Below, in pieces: positions 25,088-35,187 of a DNA stretch of 64,000 nucleotides. Position numbers and translations under genes: made by a program. Under the pieces are notes generated by a model. It had not been told where the DNA came from, did no database searches, and saw only the letters and a list, made by a program, of their open reading frames with translations. The stretch's first letter is position 1. Every line of letters begins with the position of its first letter. Source of the DNA: Pseudomonas uvaldensis (GTDB lineage Bacteria > Pseudomonadota > Gammaproteobacteria > Pseudomonadales > Pseudomonadaceae); assembly GCF_021271205.1 (NCBI RefSeq), contig NZ_JAIWKS010000005.1, positions 62,001 to 126,000 on the forward strand, written 5' to 3'.

Positions 25088-26995
25088 ATGAGCCTATTAG
25101 AAGAAAACCAATCCACCGACCTGGAAAAAATCGTTGGTCTGAGCCGACGCAGCTTCATCAGCGCCGGCGCCCTGTGCGGCGCGGCGATGTTCCTGGGTGG
25201 CAACCTGTTGAGCCGAAGCGTCCTGGCCGCCGCCGTGAGCGAAGGCAACAGCCGCCTGCTGGGCTTCGACAGCATTGCCGCCACCACCACCGATACCATC
25301 ACCTTGCCGCCGGGCTATAAATCCTCGGTGCTGATCAGTTGGGGCCAGCCGCTGCAAAAAAATGCACCGGCCTTCGACCCCAGCGGTAATGGCACCGCCC
25401 GGGCCCAGGAAATGCAGTTCGGCGACAACAACGATGGCATGAGCCTGTTCCCCTTCCCTGGTGACAATAACCGGGCGCTCATGGCGATCAACAACGAGTA
25501 CACCAACTATCGCTACCTCTTTGCCCACGGCGGCCAGCCGCAGTCGGCCGAAGACGTGCGCAAGGCCCAGGCCAGCGAAGGCGTGTCGGTGATCGAGATC
25601 CAGCGTCGTCGCGGCGGCCAGTGGCAGTTCGTCCAGGAGTCGCGCTACAACCGGAGGATCCACGGCAACACGCCGATCCGCCTGCGCGGCCCGGCTGCCG
25701 GACACGAACTGATGAAAACCAGCGCCGACAAGAGCGGCAAGAAGGTCCTCGGCACCTTCCAGAACTGCGCCAACGGCATGACACCGTGGGGCACCTACCT
25801 GACCTGCGAAGAAAACTTCACCGACTGCTTCGGCAGCAGCAAAGCCGATCTGCAGTTCGATGAAGCTCAGAAGCGTTACGGCGCCACCGTTGCCAGTCGC
25901 GAGATCAACTGGCACCTGCACGACCCACGCTTCGACCTGGCGAAGAACCCCAACGAACTCAACCGTCATGGCTGGGTCGTGGAGATCGATCCGTTCGATC
26001 CGGACTCCACGCCGGTCAAACGCACCGCCCTCGGCCGCTTCAAGCACGAGAACGCCGCCCTGGCCCAGACCAACGACGGTCGCGCCGTGGTGTACATGGG
26101 CGACGATGAGCGTGGCGAGTTCATCTACAAGTTCGTCAGCCGTGAACGTATCAACCACCGCAATGCCAAAGCCAACCGCAATCTGCTGGACCATGGCACC
26201 TTGTACGTGGCGCGCTTCGATGCCGGCGACGGCAATCCGGATCATCCGAAGGGCAAGGGCCAGTGGATCGAGCTGACCCATGGCAAGAATGGCCTCGATG
26301 CCAGCAGCGGTTTCGCCGATCAGGCCGAGGTGTTGATTCATGCACGTCTGGCTGCCAGCGCGGTCGGCGCCACGCGCATGGATCGTCCCGAGTGGATCGT
26401 GGTCAGTCCGAAAGATGGCCAGGTCTATTGCACCCTGACCAACAACTCCAAGCGCGGCGAAGACGGTCAGCCGGTCGGTGGGCCGAACCCTCGGGCCAAG
26501 AACGTCTATGGCCAGATCCTGCGCTGGCGCACCGACCGCGACGATCATGCGTCCAAGACTTTCTCCTGGGACCTGTTCGTGGTCGCCGGCAACCCGACCG
26601 TCCATGCCGGTACGCCAAAGGCCGGTTCGTCCAACATCAACCCGCAGAACATGTTCAACAGCCCCGATGGCCTGGGTTTCGACAAGGGCGGACGGCTTTG
26701 GATTCAAACCGACGGCGACTCCAGCAACACCGGGGACTTCGCCGGCATGGGCAACAACCAGATGCTTTGCGCCGATCCGGACAGCGGCGAAATTCGCCGT
26801 TTCATGGTCGGGCCAGTGGGTTGTGAGGTGACCGGCATCAGTTTCTCGCCGGACTACAAGGCCATGTTCGTCGGGATTCAGCACCCTGGGGAAAACGGCG
26901 GTTCGACATTCCCAGAGCACCAGCCCAATGGCAAGCCACGCTCCTCGGTGATGGTGATTACCCGGGAAGACGGCGGAGTCATCGGCGCCCGTTGA
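25088..26995 (+). CDS. phoX: PhoX family phosphatase (DUF839), Tat-exported
   Basis: 635 residues. A twin-arginine signal, S19-RRSFIS, precedes a hydrophobic stretch that ends at ALAA-like residues near 55, so the protein is exported folded. The body matches the PhoX/DUF839 family (LPPGYKSSVLISWG, AINNEYTNYRYLF, GTYLTCEENFTDCF, GLGFDKGGRLWIQTDGD), calcium/iron-dependent phosphomonoesterases that release phosphate from organic esters in the periplasm. ATG 25088 follows GGGAGCC. A degenerate Pho-box-like pair (TTGCAAC-N4-GTTTCAT, 25027-25044) precedes it but is too weak to call. The repeat at 27003-27033 follows. Confidence 0.88.
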   Translation: MSLLEENQSTDLEKIVGLSRRSFISAGALCGAAMFLGGNLLSRSVLAAAVSEGNSRLLGFDSIAATTTDTITLPPGYKSSVLISWGQPLQKNAPAFDPSGNGTARAQEMQFGDNNDGMSLFPFPGDNNRALMAINNEYTNYRYLFAHGGQPQSAEDVRKAQASEGVSVIEIQRRRGGQWQFVQESRYNRRIHGNTPIRLRGPAAGHELMKTSADKSGKKVLGTFQNCANGMTPWGTYLTCEENFTDCFGSSKADLQFDEAQKRYGATVASREINWHLHDPRFDLAKNPNELNRHGWVVEIDPFDPDSTPVKRTALGRFKHENAALAQTNDGRAVVYMGDDERGEFIYKFVSRERINHRNAKANRNLLDHGTLYVARFDAGDGNPDHPKGKGQWIELTHGKNGLDASSGFADQAEVLIHARLAASAVGATRMDRPEWIVVSPKDGQVYCTLTNNSKRGEDGQPVGGPNPRAKNVYGQILRWRTDRDDHASKTFSWDLFVVAGNPTVHAGTPKAGSSNINPQNMFNSPDGLGFDKGGRLWIQTDGDSSNTGDFAGMGNNQMLCADPDSGEIRRFMVGPVGCEVTGISFSPDYKAMFVGIQHPGENGGSTFPEHQPNGKPRSSVMVITREDGGVIGAR

Positions 26996-27002
26996 ACCTT
27001 TT

Positions 27003-27033
27003 GATCGTTCCCACGCTCGGCGTGGGAACGATC
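27003..27033. repeat. Interspersed inverted repeat after phoX
   Basis: GATCGTTCCCACGC and GCGTGGGAACGATC are perfect 14-base arms around TCG. The same core recurs at 60815-60839, so this is a repeat family that may also serve as the phoX terminator. Confidence 0.8.
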
Positions 27034-27117
27034 ATCAGTCTCGCCAATCAATCCTGTCTGCTTTGCGCTACCATGCTGGGTCGGACGCGGCAGCCCTGCC
27101 GCTGAGCAGGAGTCAGC

Positions 27118-28092
27118 ATGTCCCATCCCTTCGATACCCTCACACCCGACCTCGTACTCGATGCCGTTGAAAGCATCGGCTTTCTCAGCGACGCCCGGGT
27201 GCTGGCCCTCAACAGTTATGAAAACCGTGTCTATCAGGTTGGCATCGAAGACGGCGAGCCGCTGATCGCCAAGTTCTACCGCCCTCAACGCTGGACCAAC
27301 GAGGCGATTCTCGAAGAGCACCGCTTCACCTTCGAACTGGCCGACTGCGAGGTGCCGGTGGTTGCGCCACTGGTCCACAATGGCGCCAGCCTCCATGAAC
27401 ACGCCGGGTTCCGCTTCACTCTGTTCCCCCGTCGCGGCGGTCGTGCACCGGAGCCGGGCAACCTCGACCAGCTCTATCGTCTCGGGCAGTTACTCGGGCG
27501 CTTGCACGCCGTGGGCGCCAGTCGTCCGTTCGAGCATCGCGAAGCACTGGGAGTGAAAAACTTCGGCCATGATTCATTGGCTACGGTGTTGGGGAGCGGA
27601 TTCGTCCCCAGCAGTCTGCTACCGGCCTACGAGTCGGTCGCCCGGGATCTGCTCAAGCGCGTCGAAGAGATCTATGCCGCCACGCCCCATCAGAACATCC
27701 GCATGCACGGCGATTGCCACCCCGGCAACATGATGTGCCGCGACGAAATCTTCCACATCGTCGATCTGGACGATTGCCGTATGGGCCCCGCAGTGCAGGA
27801 CCTGTGGATGATGCTGGCCGGCGATCGCCAGGCATGCCTGGGACAGTTGTCGGAATTGATGGACGGTTACCAGGAATTCCATGACTTCGACCCACGGGAA
27901 TTGGCCTTGATCGAGCCCCTGCGGGCCCTGCGCCTGATGCATTACAGCGCCTGGCTGGCGCGCCGCTGGGACGACCCGGCCTTTCCTCGCAGCTTCCCGT
28001 GGTTCGGTAGCGAACGCTACTGGGGCGACCAGGTGTTGGCGTTGCGCGAGCAACTGGCGGCGCTCAATGAGGAGCCGTTGAAGCTGTTCTGA
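27118..28092 (+). CDS. srkA: SrkA/RdoA-type stress response serine/threonine kinase
   Basis: 324 residues of the YihE/SrkA family. A nucleotide-binding N-lobe precedes the catalytic HGDCHPGNMM (about 197-206) and the metal-binding IVDLDDCRMGP. SrkA protects cells from death under envelope and oxidative stress in E. coli by counteracting MazF-linked damage. ATG 27118 is preceded by CAGGAG at eight bases. It stands alone between the phoX repeat and rarD. Confidence 0.92.
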   Translation: MSHPFDTLTPDLVLDAVESIGFLSDARVLALNSYENRVYQVGIEDGEPLIAKFYRPQRWTNEAILEEHRFTFELADCEVPVVAPLVHNGASLHEHAGFRFTLFPRRGGRAPEPGNLDQLYRLGQLLGRLHAVGASRPFEHREALGVKNFGHDSLATVLGSGFVPSSLLPAYESVARDLLKRVEEIYAATPHQNIRMHGDCHPGNMMCRDEIFHIVDLDDCRMGPAVQDLWMMLAGDRQACLGQLSELMDGYQEFHDFDPRELALIEPLRALRLMHYSAWLARRWDDPAFPRSFPWFGSERYWGDQVLALREQLAALNEEPLKLF

Positions 28093-28226
28093 AAACCACC
28101 ACAGCCCCTTGCGGGAGCGAGCAGCCTACAGTTTTTTTCATCGCTCCCTTCAATAACCCTCACCCCACAACCCGACAATTCTCCTTACAATCACTCTTTT
28201 GTTAGCTGCCTAAGCAAGGATTCTGC

Positions 28227-29114
28227 ATGCAAGCCGCCAACCCGCGTCGCGGTTATATCCTGGGCCTGAGTGCCTACATCATCTGGGGACTGTTCCCCAT
28301 TTATTTCAAAGCCATCGCCAGCGTGCCCGCCGTGGAGATCATTATCCACCGGGTGCTGTGGTCTGCCCTGTTCGGCGCGGCGCTGCTGATGGTCTGGAAG
28401 CATCCGGGCTGGTGGCGTGAACTGCGCGACAACCCGCGCCGCCTGGCCATCCTGGCCCTGAGCGGTACGCTGATCGCGGCCAACTGGCTGACGTACGTAT
28501 GGGCGGTGAACAATGGAAGGATGCTCGAAGCGAGCCTGGGGTATTACATCAACCCCCTGGTAAACGTATTGCTGGGGATGTTGATCCTGGGCGAACGGCT
28601 GCGACGCATGCAGTGGGTGGCCGTGGGGCTGGCGGCGGTCGGCGTGGCGCAGCAAGTCTGGCAAGTGGGCAGCCTGCCCTGGGTGTCGCTGGCGCTGGCG
28701 CTGAGCTTTGGCTTCTACGGGCTGATCCGCAAGCAGGCGCCAGTCAAGGCCTTGCCTGGGCTGGTGGTGGAAACCTGGATGCTGGTGCCGATTGCCATCG
28801 CGTGGTTGCTGTTCAACCCGACGGCCACCAGCGCCCAAGCGGCATTCTGGACCACCTCCGAAGCCTGGTGGCTGGTGGCCGCCGGTCCGGTAACCCTGGT
28901 GCCCCTGGTGTGCTTCAACGCCGCCGCGCGGCACCTGCCCTACACCACATTGGGTTTTCTGCAGTACATCGCACCAACACTGGTATTGATGCTCGCTGTG
29001 CTGTTGTTCGGTGAACACCTGTCGTCCAGCACGCTGGTGGCGTTCCTGTTCATCTGGGCCGGGCTCGCCGTGTACAGCATCGATGCAGTAGTCAGCATGC
29101 GGCGGCGCAGCTGA
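28227..29114 (+). CDS. rarD: RarD, EamA-family transporter
   Basis: 295 residues with ten predicted membrane helices and two EamA repeats. The N-terminal GYILGLSAYIIWGLFPIYFKA and the NWLTYVWAVNNGRMLEASLGYYINPL segment are typical of RarD, linked to chloramphenicol sensitivity in other bacteria; the natural substrate is unknown. CAAGGA precedes ATG 28227. No partner gene is obvious. Confidence 0.92.
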   Translation: MQAANPRRGYILGLSAYIIWGLFPIYFKAIASVPAVEIIIHRVLWSALFGAALLMVWKHPGWWRELRDNPRRLAILALSGTLIAANWLTYVWAVNNGRMLEASLGYYINPLVNVLLGMLILGERLRRMQWVAVGLAAVGVAQQVWQVGSLPWVSLALALSFGFYGLIRKQAPVKALPGLVVETWMLVPIAIAWLLFNPTATSAQAAFWTTSEAWWLVAAGPVTLVPLVCFNAAARHLPYTTLGFLQYIAPTLVLMLAVLLFGEHLSSSTLVAFLFIWAGLAVYSIDAVVSMRRRS

Positions 29115-29177
29115 TCAAAAATCGTACAACCCTATACAGGCCACGTCCGACGTGGCCTGCGCAGATCCTTCCCAAGG

Positions 29178-29186
29178 TTATCCACA
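29178..29186 (+). promoter_or_regulatory. DnaA box
   Basis: TTATCCACA, an exact DnaA box, in the rarD-gcvR spacer. A one-mismatch box, TTGTGCACA, lies 17 nt further on. Confidence 0.55.
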
Positions 29187-29290
29187 GCGTGATCCCCGCC
29201 GTTTGTGCACAAGCCATTGAAAAATGGTGATTTTTTGATCAGTACCCGGCAAGGCACGGCGGACCTGGCCTGGCGTCAAGTCTCTACAGG

Positions 29291-29299
29291 TTATCCACA
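29291..29299 (+). promoter_or_regulatory. DnaA box
   Basis: A second exact TTATCCACA, 113 nt from the first, and 33 nt before the end of gcvR. The spacing and lack of AT-rich DNA argue against an origin. Confidence 0.55.
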
Positions 29300-29331
29300 G
29301 GCAGGCGCAGTTTTTCCTTGGATAACCGGCC

Positions 29332-29850
29332 TTACCCTTCATCGCTGAACTTGAGTTCCACCATTAACTCGTCGGCAAGGGTTTCCAGACGTTCTTGCAA
29401 GGTATCCAGCGACAGGGTCAAGGGCACCCCGAGGATGGCCTCGGCATGGAACAGCAATTCACTGCTCATCGGCGCCGGGCGCACGTGTGTCACCAACCGC
29501 TCGACATTCACGCCCTGCTCGCTCAGCAATCGGGTGATGTCCCGCACGATACCCGGGCGATCATTGCCCACCAGTTCCATGGCGATGGGTTTCCAGGTGC
29601 AGGACTCTTCAACCGCACTTTCAGCGATCAGCACTCGAATGCCATGGGTCGACAGTTCCTGCAGGGCTTCGATCAACTCGGCGTGGGATTCAGCCGGCGC
29701 ACTGAGGCGCAGGATCCCGGCAAATTGCCCGGCCAGATGCGACATGCGGCTTTCCAGCCAGTTACCGCCATGCTCGGCAATGCACTGGGCAATGCGCTCG
29801 ACCTGCCCCGGCTTGTCCGGAGCGAAAACGGTAATCACGAGATGGTCCAT
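29332..29850 (-). CDS. gcvR: GcvR-type ACT-domain regulator
   Basis: 172 residues with two ACT domains: FAPDKPGQVERIAQCIAEHGGNW at the N-terminus and LVGNDRPGIVRDITRLLSEQGVN from about residue 95. The family includes GcvR, which binds GcvA to repress glycine cleavage genes, and related amino acid sensors. ATG 29850 is used; the upstream extension to 29916 is not family-like. Convergent with rarD. Confidence 0.85.
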   Translation of the reverse strand: MDHLVITVFAPDKPGQVERIAQCIAEHGGNWLESRMSHLAGQFAGILRLSAPAESHAELIEALQELSTHGIRVLIAESAVEESCTWKPIAMELVGNDRPGIVRDITRLLSEQGVNVERLVTHVRPAPMSSELLFHAEAILGVPLTLSLDTLQERLETLADELMVELKFSDEG

Positions 29851-30266
29851 GGCGCAGCCCTCTTGTTGTGGAAGCAAGAGTATAGGCAGAGCAGTTCCAA
29901 CCTGTGACAAGTACAAATCGTGTACAACCCTAAAGATTTATATGGAACAATCCATACATTTTTTGAGAACATCTCGTGCTTCGTCGTGACTGTACTGCTT
30001 TAGTCGGTCGCGGAACGACGCAATTAGTCTAATTTTCACAACCGCAAGTGATCATGTAGTATGCCTCGGCGCGCACTACATAACGTTGGACCGATGTCTG
30101 CTTAAGGCGCAGTCGCATCCCTGAAAAGCCCATCCGCAAGGCTTACTATCCCGCCGCCAGTGATGGCATGTACGGGTTCCGGGGTTTGTGGTTTAAATGT
30201 CCCGAGGCTTCATTGTCAAAATCGAAGAGCTGAAAAGCGAAATAGCTGAGCAGAGTGAGGCAAGCA
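29851..30266. other. 416-nt intergenic region upstream of glcB
   Basis: No coding frame is convincing. A probable glcB promoter is TTCACA (30035-30040), 16 bases, TAGTAT (30057-30062). ATGTAGTATGC (30054-30064) and GCGCACTACAT (30071-30081) form an imperfect palindrome that covers the -10 box and start site, so a repressor or a 5' hairpin could act here. The remaining leader of about 195 nt before glcB shows no motif I can name. Confidence 0.5.
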
Positions 30267-32444
30267 ATGACTGAACACGTTCAAGTCGGTGGCCTTAAGG
30301 TCGCCAAAGTCCTGTTCGACTTCGTAAATAACGAAGCCATTCCCGGAACCGGCCTCACCGCCGACGTGTTCTGGGCCGGTGCCGACAAGGTCATCCACGA
30401 CCTGGCGCCGAAGAACAAAGCCCTACTCGCCAAACGCGACGATTTCCAGGCACGCATCGATGCCTGGCACCAGGCCCGTGCCGGCCAGGCCCACGACGCC
30501 GTGGCTTACAAAGCCTTCCTGCAAGACATTGGATACCTGCTGCCAGAAGCGGCGGATTTCCAGGCTACGACTCAAAACGTCGACGACGAAATCGCCCGCA
30601 TGGCCGGCCCGCAGCTGGTGGTGCCGGTGATGAATGCCCGTTTCGCCCTCAACGCCTCGAACGCCCGCTGGGGTTCGCTGTACGACGCGCTGTACGGCAC
30701 CGATGCCATCAGCGAAGCCGACGGCGCGGAAAAAGGCAAAGGCTACAACAAGGTACGCGGCGACAAGGTCATCGCCTTTGCCCGCGCCTTCCTTGATGAA
30801 GCGGCCCCCCTGGCGGCCGGCTCTCACGTCGACTCCACCGCCTATAAAATCGTCGACGGTAAATTGGTCGTCACCCTCAAGGGTGGTAGCAACAGCGGGT
30901 TGCGTGACGATGCGCAACTGATCGGCTTTCAGGGCGATGCCTCGGCTCCGGCCGCCGTCCTGCTGAAACACAATGGCCTGCATTTCGAAATCCAGATCGA
31001 CGCGACCACCCCGATCGGCCAGACCGACGCCGCTGGCGTCAAAGACATCCTGATGGAAGCCGCACTGACCACCATCATGGACTGCGAAGACTCGGTCGCC
31101 GCCGTCGATGCCGACGACAAAGTGGTGATCTACCGCAACTGGCTCGGCCTGATGAAGGGTGACCTGTCGGAAGAAGTCGCCAAGGGCGGCCAGACCTTCA
31201 CCCGGACCATGAACCCCGACCGTGCCTACACTGCCGTCGACGGTTCGAGCCTGACGCTGCACGGGCGTTCGCTGTTGTTCGTGCGCAACGTCGGTCACCT
31301 GATGACCATCGACGCGATCCTCGACAAGGATGGCAACGAAGTGCCGGAAGGTATTCTCGATGGCCTGGTCACCAGCCTGGCGGCGATCCACAACCTCAAT
31401 GGCAACACATCGCGGCGCAACAGCCGTACCGGCTCGGTGTACATCGTCAAACCGAAGATGCACGGTCCGGAAGAAGTGGCATTCACCAACGAGCTGTTCG
31501 GCCGCATCGAAGACGTACTGAACCTGCCCCGCAATACCCTCAAGGTCGGCATCATGGACGAGGAGCGCCGTACCACGGTCAACCTCAAGGCCTGTATCAA
31601 GGCTGCCAGCGAGCGCGTGGTGTTCATCAACACCGGCTTCCTCGATCGTACCGGCGACGAGATCCACACCTCCATGGAGGCCGGCCCGATGGTGCGCAAG
31701 GCCGACATGAAAGCCGAGAAGTGGATCGCGGCGTACGAAAACTGGAACGTCGACATCGGGCTGAGCACCGGCCTGCAAGGTCGCGCGCAGATCGGCAAAG
31801 GCATGTGGGCCATGCCCGACCTGATGGCCGCAATGCTCGAACAGAAAATCGCCCATCCGATGGCCGGCGCCAACACCGCCTGGGTGCCATCGCCGACTGC
31901 CGCCGCCCTGCACGCATTGCATTACCACAAAATCGACGTATTCGCCCGCCAGGCCGAACTGGCCAAGCGCGCTCGTGCTTCGGTGGACGACATCCTGACC
32001 ATCCCGCTGGCCGTCAACCCGAACTGGACGCCGGAGCAGATCAAGAACGAACTGGACAACAATGCCCAGGGCATCCTCGGCTATGTGGTGCGCTGGATCG
32101 ACCAGGGCGTGGGTTGCTCCAAGGTGCCGGACATCAACGACATCGGTCTGATGGAAGACCGTGCGACGCTGCGCATTTCCAGCCAGCACATCGCCAACTG
32201 GCTGCGCCACGGTATCGTGACCCAGGATCAGGTGATGGAAAGCCTCAAGCGCATGGCGCCAGTGGTGGACCGTCAGAACGCCGGCGACCCGCTGTACCGT
32301 CCGCTGGCGCCGAACTTCGACAGCAACATCGCCTTCCAGGCGGCGGTCGAGCTGGTGATCGAAGGCACCAAGCAGCCCAACGGCTACACCGAGCCGGTGC
32401 TGCATCGTCGTCGCCGCCAGTTCAAGGCAGCCAATGGGCTGTGA
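30267..32444 (+). CDS. glcB: Malate synthase G
   Basis: 725 residues, the size of malate synthase G. Signature segments are [47 protein letters not shown] and [16 protein letters not shown]. It condenses glyoxylate and acetyl-CoA to malate in the glyoxylate bypass. ATG 30267 follows GAGGCAAGCA. A strong terminator follows at 32463. Upstream promoter elements are described separately. Confidence 0.97.
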   Translation: MTEHVQVGGLKVAKVLFDFVNNEAIPGTGLTADVFWAGADKVIHDLAPKNKALLAKRDDFQARIDAWHQARAGQAHDAVAYKAFLQDIGYLLPEAADFQATTQNVDDEIARMAGPQLVVPVMNARFALNASNARWGSLYDALYGTDAISEADGAEKGKGYNKVRGDKVIAFARAFLDEAAPLAAGSHVDSTAYKIVDGKLVVTLKGGSNSGLRDDAQLIGFQGDASAPAAVLLKHNGLHFEIQIDATTPIGQTDAAGVKDILMEAALTTIMDCEDSVAAVDADDKVVIYRNWLGLMKGDLSEEVAKGGQTFTRTMNPDRAYTAVDGSSLTLHGRSLLFVRNVGHLMTIDAILDKDGNEVPEGILDGLVTSLAAIHNLNGNTSRRNSRTGSVYIVKPKMHGPEEVAFTNELFGRIEDVLNLPRNTLKVGIMDEERRTTVNLKACIKAASERVVFINTGFLDRTGDEIHTSMEAGPMVRKADMKAEKWIAAYENWNVDIGLSTGLQGRAQIGKGMWAMPDLMAAMLEQKIAHPMAGANTAWVPSPTAAALHALHYHKIDVFARQAELAKRARASVDDILTIPLAVNPNWTPEQIKNELDNNAQGILGYVVRWIDQGVGCSKVPDINDIGLMEDRATLRISSQHIANWLRHGIVTQDQVMESLKRMAPVVDRQNAGDPLYRPLAPNFDSNIAFQAAVELVIEGTKQPNGYTEPVLHRRRRQFKAANGL

Positions 32445-32462
32445 TTGAGTGGTAGCGTTAAG

Positions 32463-32497
32463 AAAGGGCCCTGATCTTGCGATCAGGGCCCTTTTTA
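32463..32497 (+). terminator. glcB terminator
   Basis: AAAGGGCCCTGATC and GATCAGGGCCCTTT, 14-base perfect arms around TTGC, followed by TTTTATTT. Convergent gene 32548 may use the complementary A-rich side less well. Confidence 0.95.
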
Positions 32498-32547
32498 TTT
32501 GCACAGTTCCTGTGCGAGGAAGCTTTGGTAAAAATCACTACAACTGG

Positions 32548-32994
32548 CTAGAGATCCATCCCCAACTCATGCTTGACCAACCCCAGCAACTTTTCCGTAT
32601 CGATGGGCTTGAGCAGGAAATCCACCACGCTCAGGTGCATCGCCTCGATGGCGTCTTTCACGTCGGCATCGCCAGACACGATGATGATCGGCAGCGCGGC
32701 GCGCTCCGACTCGCGCACCAGGCGAACCAGTTCCAGGCCATCGACATTGCCCATGCGAAGGTCAGTGATCAGTAACCCGATCGACGGCTTGGTCTCCAAC
32801 ATCTTGAGCGCGGTTTCACCACTGGCCGCAGTCATGCAGTGGATGCCGTCCAATGCCAGGATTTCCGACAACAACTCGCGGGCGTCCTTATCGTCATCGA
32901 CAATCAGGACGCGCTGCGGCGGCAGGTCAGGTTCCAGCATGACGGCACTCAGCGCCTCGCGCTCGGCATCACTCAAAATATCGTGGTCGGACAT
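32548..32994 (-). CDS. Single-domain response regulator
   Basis: 148 residues: an N-terminal 25-residue tail and one receiver domain with acidic residues D33-D35, phosphorylated D78 in LLITDLRM, S107 in IIIVSGDAD and K129 in FLLKPID. There is no output domain, so it must act by protein contact, like CheY or a phosphorelay intermediate. It is divergent from the cNMP/CBS/nucleotidyltransferase gene and convergent with glcB; no histidine kinase is next to it. Confidence 0.92.
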   Translation of the reverse strand: MSDHDILSDAEREALSAVMLEPDLPPQRVLIVDDDKDARELLSEILALDGIHCMTAASGETALKMLETKPSIGLLITDLRMGNVDGLELVRLVRESERAALPIIIVSGDADVKDAIEAMHLSVVDFLLKPIDTEKLLGLVKHELGMDL

Positions 32995-33252
32995 GGTGCT
33001 CTCTACGTTCTATAAATCGATCCCCTGGCACAGTGGTCAGACATCGTTCGGCAGCGCTTCAATGTGCACTTCGTCGGATTTTTTTCCAAGAAACTTTGAT
33101 GAAGTTTTTTTCAGCGTCCTGGGTGAGATGGTTCCGTCATTCCGGCGCAACGTCGGGACCTAGACTTACGTCCAATGGGCACTCCACTCGCAGAGGTCGA
33201 CCATGGGGAACAGATCCGACCACAACAATTCAAAAAAGATTGCGCAATGGTT

Positions 33253-35187
33253 ATGAAAAAAGCGGACGCCTTCATCCAGGCAGGGAAAACCGCGGTGTTA
33301 CAGAACATTCAGGGCACGTTGCAGTTTCTCCAGCGCTTCCCCCCGTTCAACCAGATGGAAAACGCTCACCTGGCTTATCTGGTGGAACAATGCCTGCTAC
33401 GTTTCTACGCACCGGGCGAAACCATTATCAAACCGGCCGACGGCCCGGTGGAGCATTTCTACATCGTCAAGCAGGGCCGGGTGGTAGGGGAACGCCCGCA
33501 TTCGGCAAAGGGTGGCACCGAGACTACGTTCGAGATCACTACCGGCGAGTGTTTTCCCCTCGCTGCATTGCTTGGCGAACGGGCTACCCGAACCGAGCAC
33601 AGGGCAGGTGAAGACACCTTCTGCCTGCAGTTGAACAAGCAGGCCTTCATCAAGTTGTTCGCCTTGTCCAGCCCGTTCCGGGATTTCGCCCTGCGCGGGG
33701 TCAGCAGCCTGCTCGACCAGGTCAACCAACAAGTCCAACAGAAGTCCGCGCAAACCCTGGGCACCCAGTACTCGCTCAACACACGCCTGGGTGAGCTGGC
33801 GATGCGTCATCCGGTCAGCTGCAGCCCGCAGACGCCGCTGCGTGAAGCGGTCAAGCTGATGCACGAGCAGCAGGTCGGCAGCATCGTGGTGGTGGATGAA
33901 CAGAAAGCGCCGGTGGGGATCTTCACCCTGCGCGACCTGCGCCATGTGGTGGCCGACGGTACCGGGGATTTTTCCCAAGCCATCGCCGAGCACATGACCC
34001 AGACACCGTTTTACCTGACACCGGATCACAGTGCCTTCGACGCCGCCATCGCCATGACCGAACGCCACATCGCCCATGTCTGCCTGGTCAAGGAGCATCG
34101 TCTGTGCGGTGTAGTGTCGGAGCGCGACCTGTTTTCGCTGCAACGGGTCGATCTGGTTCACTTGGCACGGACCATTCGCAACGCTCCACGCGTAGATAAC
34201 CTGGTCAGCCTGCGCGGTGAAATCGGCCAACTGGTGGAGCGCATGCTGGCCCACGGTGCATCTTCAACCCAGATCACCCATATCATCACCTTGCTCAATG
34301 ACCACACCGTATGCCGGGTCATCGAGCTGACCCTGGCTGACAAAGGCGACCCGGGCGTGCCGTTCAGCTGGTTGTGTTTCGGCAGTGAAGGCCGTCGGGA
34401 ACAGACCCTGCACACCGACCAGGACAACGGCATTCTTTTCGAAGCCCGGGATGCGGCCCATGCGGCGCAGATTCGGGGCCTCCTGTTGCCCATCGCCCAG
34501 CAGATCAACCAGAGCCTGGCGCTCTGCGGCTTCACCCTGTGCAAAGGCAATATCATGGCCGGCAACCCGGAACTGTGCCTGTCCCGTGCCGAATGGGCCC
34601 GTCGCTTCGCGGCGTTCATTCGCGAAGCGACGCCGGAAAACCTGCTGGGCTCGAGCATCTATTTCGATTTGCGGGTGGTGTGGGGCGATGAGCAGGGTTG
34701 TGAACAATTACGCCGACAGATACTCGACCAAGTGGCCGATAATCGCCTGTTTCAACGCATGATGGCCGATAACGCGTTGCGTCACCGACCGCCAGTGGGA
34801 CGCTTCAGGGATTTCGTGCTGAGTCGCAAGAATGGTGAAAAAGCAACCCTCGACCTGAAAGTGCAGGGCCTGACCCCCTTTGTCGATGGGGCCCGCCTGC
34901 TGGCCCTGGCCAATGGCATCGAGGCCAACAACACGCTGGAACGCCTGCGGCAACTGGTTGCCAAGGGCGTGATTGAAGCGCTTGATGGCGCGGCCTATGA
35001 AGAGGCCTATCACTTCATCCAGCAGACCCGCATGCAACAACACCAATTGCAGACCCGCGAAAACCTGCCTTATTCCAACCGCGTCGACCCCGACAACCTC
35101 AACCATCTGGACCGTCGCATCCTGCGTGAATCCTTACGCCAGGCCCAGCGCTTACAAAGCAGCCTGACGCTGAGGTATCAGCTGTGA
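33253..35187 (+). CDS. cNMP-binding/CBS/DUF294 nucleotidyltransferase-like signalling protein
   Basis: 644 residues in four parts: a cyclic-nucleotide-binding-like domain (about 15-130), a pair of CBS domains (about 150-275), a GlnD-like nucleotidyltransferase domain (DUF294) with GSEGRREQTLHTDQDNG near residue 378, and a C-terminal DUF294_C domain. The NT motif GS-x(10)-DxD is intact, so the domain may be active rather than only structural. Its last four bases overlap the GTG of the exonuclease gene, so the two products are likely to work together. I choose ATG 33253; ATG 33247 and an in-frame site at 33175 are alternatives. The substrate is unknown. Confidence 0.88.
   Translation: MKKADAFIQAGKTAVLQNIQGTLQFLQRFPPFNQMENAHLAYLVEQCLLRFYAPGETIIKPADGPVEHFYIVKQGRVVGERPHSAKGGTETTFEITTGECFPLAALLGERATRTEHRAGEDTFCLQLNKQAFIKLFALSSPFRDFALRGVSSLLDQVNQQVQQKSAQTLGTQYSLNTRLGELAMRHPVSCSPQTPLREAVKLMHEQQVGSIVVVDEQKAPVGIFTLRDLRHVVADGTGDFSQAIAEHMTQTPFYLTPDHSAFDAAIAMTERHIAHVCLVKEHRLCGVVSERDLFSLQRVDLVHLARTIRNAPRVDNLVSLRGEIGQLVERMLAHGASSTQITHIITLLNDHTVCRVIELTLADKGDPGVPFSWLCFGSEGRREQTLHTDQDNGILFEARDAAHAAQIRGLLLPIAQQINQSLALCGFTLCKGNIMAGNPELCLSRAEWARRFAAFIREATPENLLGSSIYFDLRVVWGDEQGCEQLRRQILDQVADNRLFQRMMADNALRHRPPVGRFRDFVLSRKNGEKATLDLKVQGLTPFVDGARLLALANGIEANNTLERLRQLVAKGVIEALDGAAYEEAYHFIQQTRMQQHQLQTRENLPYSNRVDPDNLNHLDRRILRESLRQAQRLQSSLTLRYQL

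Noticed and set aside
29115..29331. A replication origin
   Set aside because: Two DnaA boxes are present but there is no AT-rich unwinding region, no dnaA/dnaN/rpmH/gidA neighbour, and few boxes.
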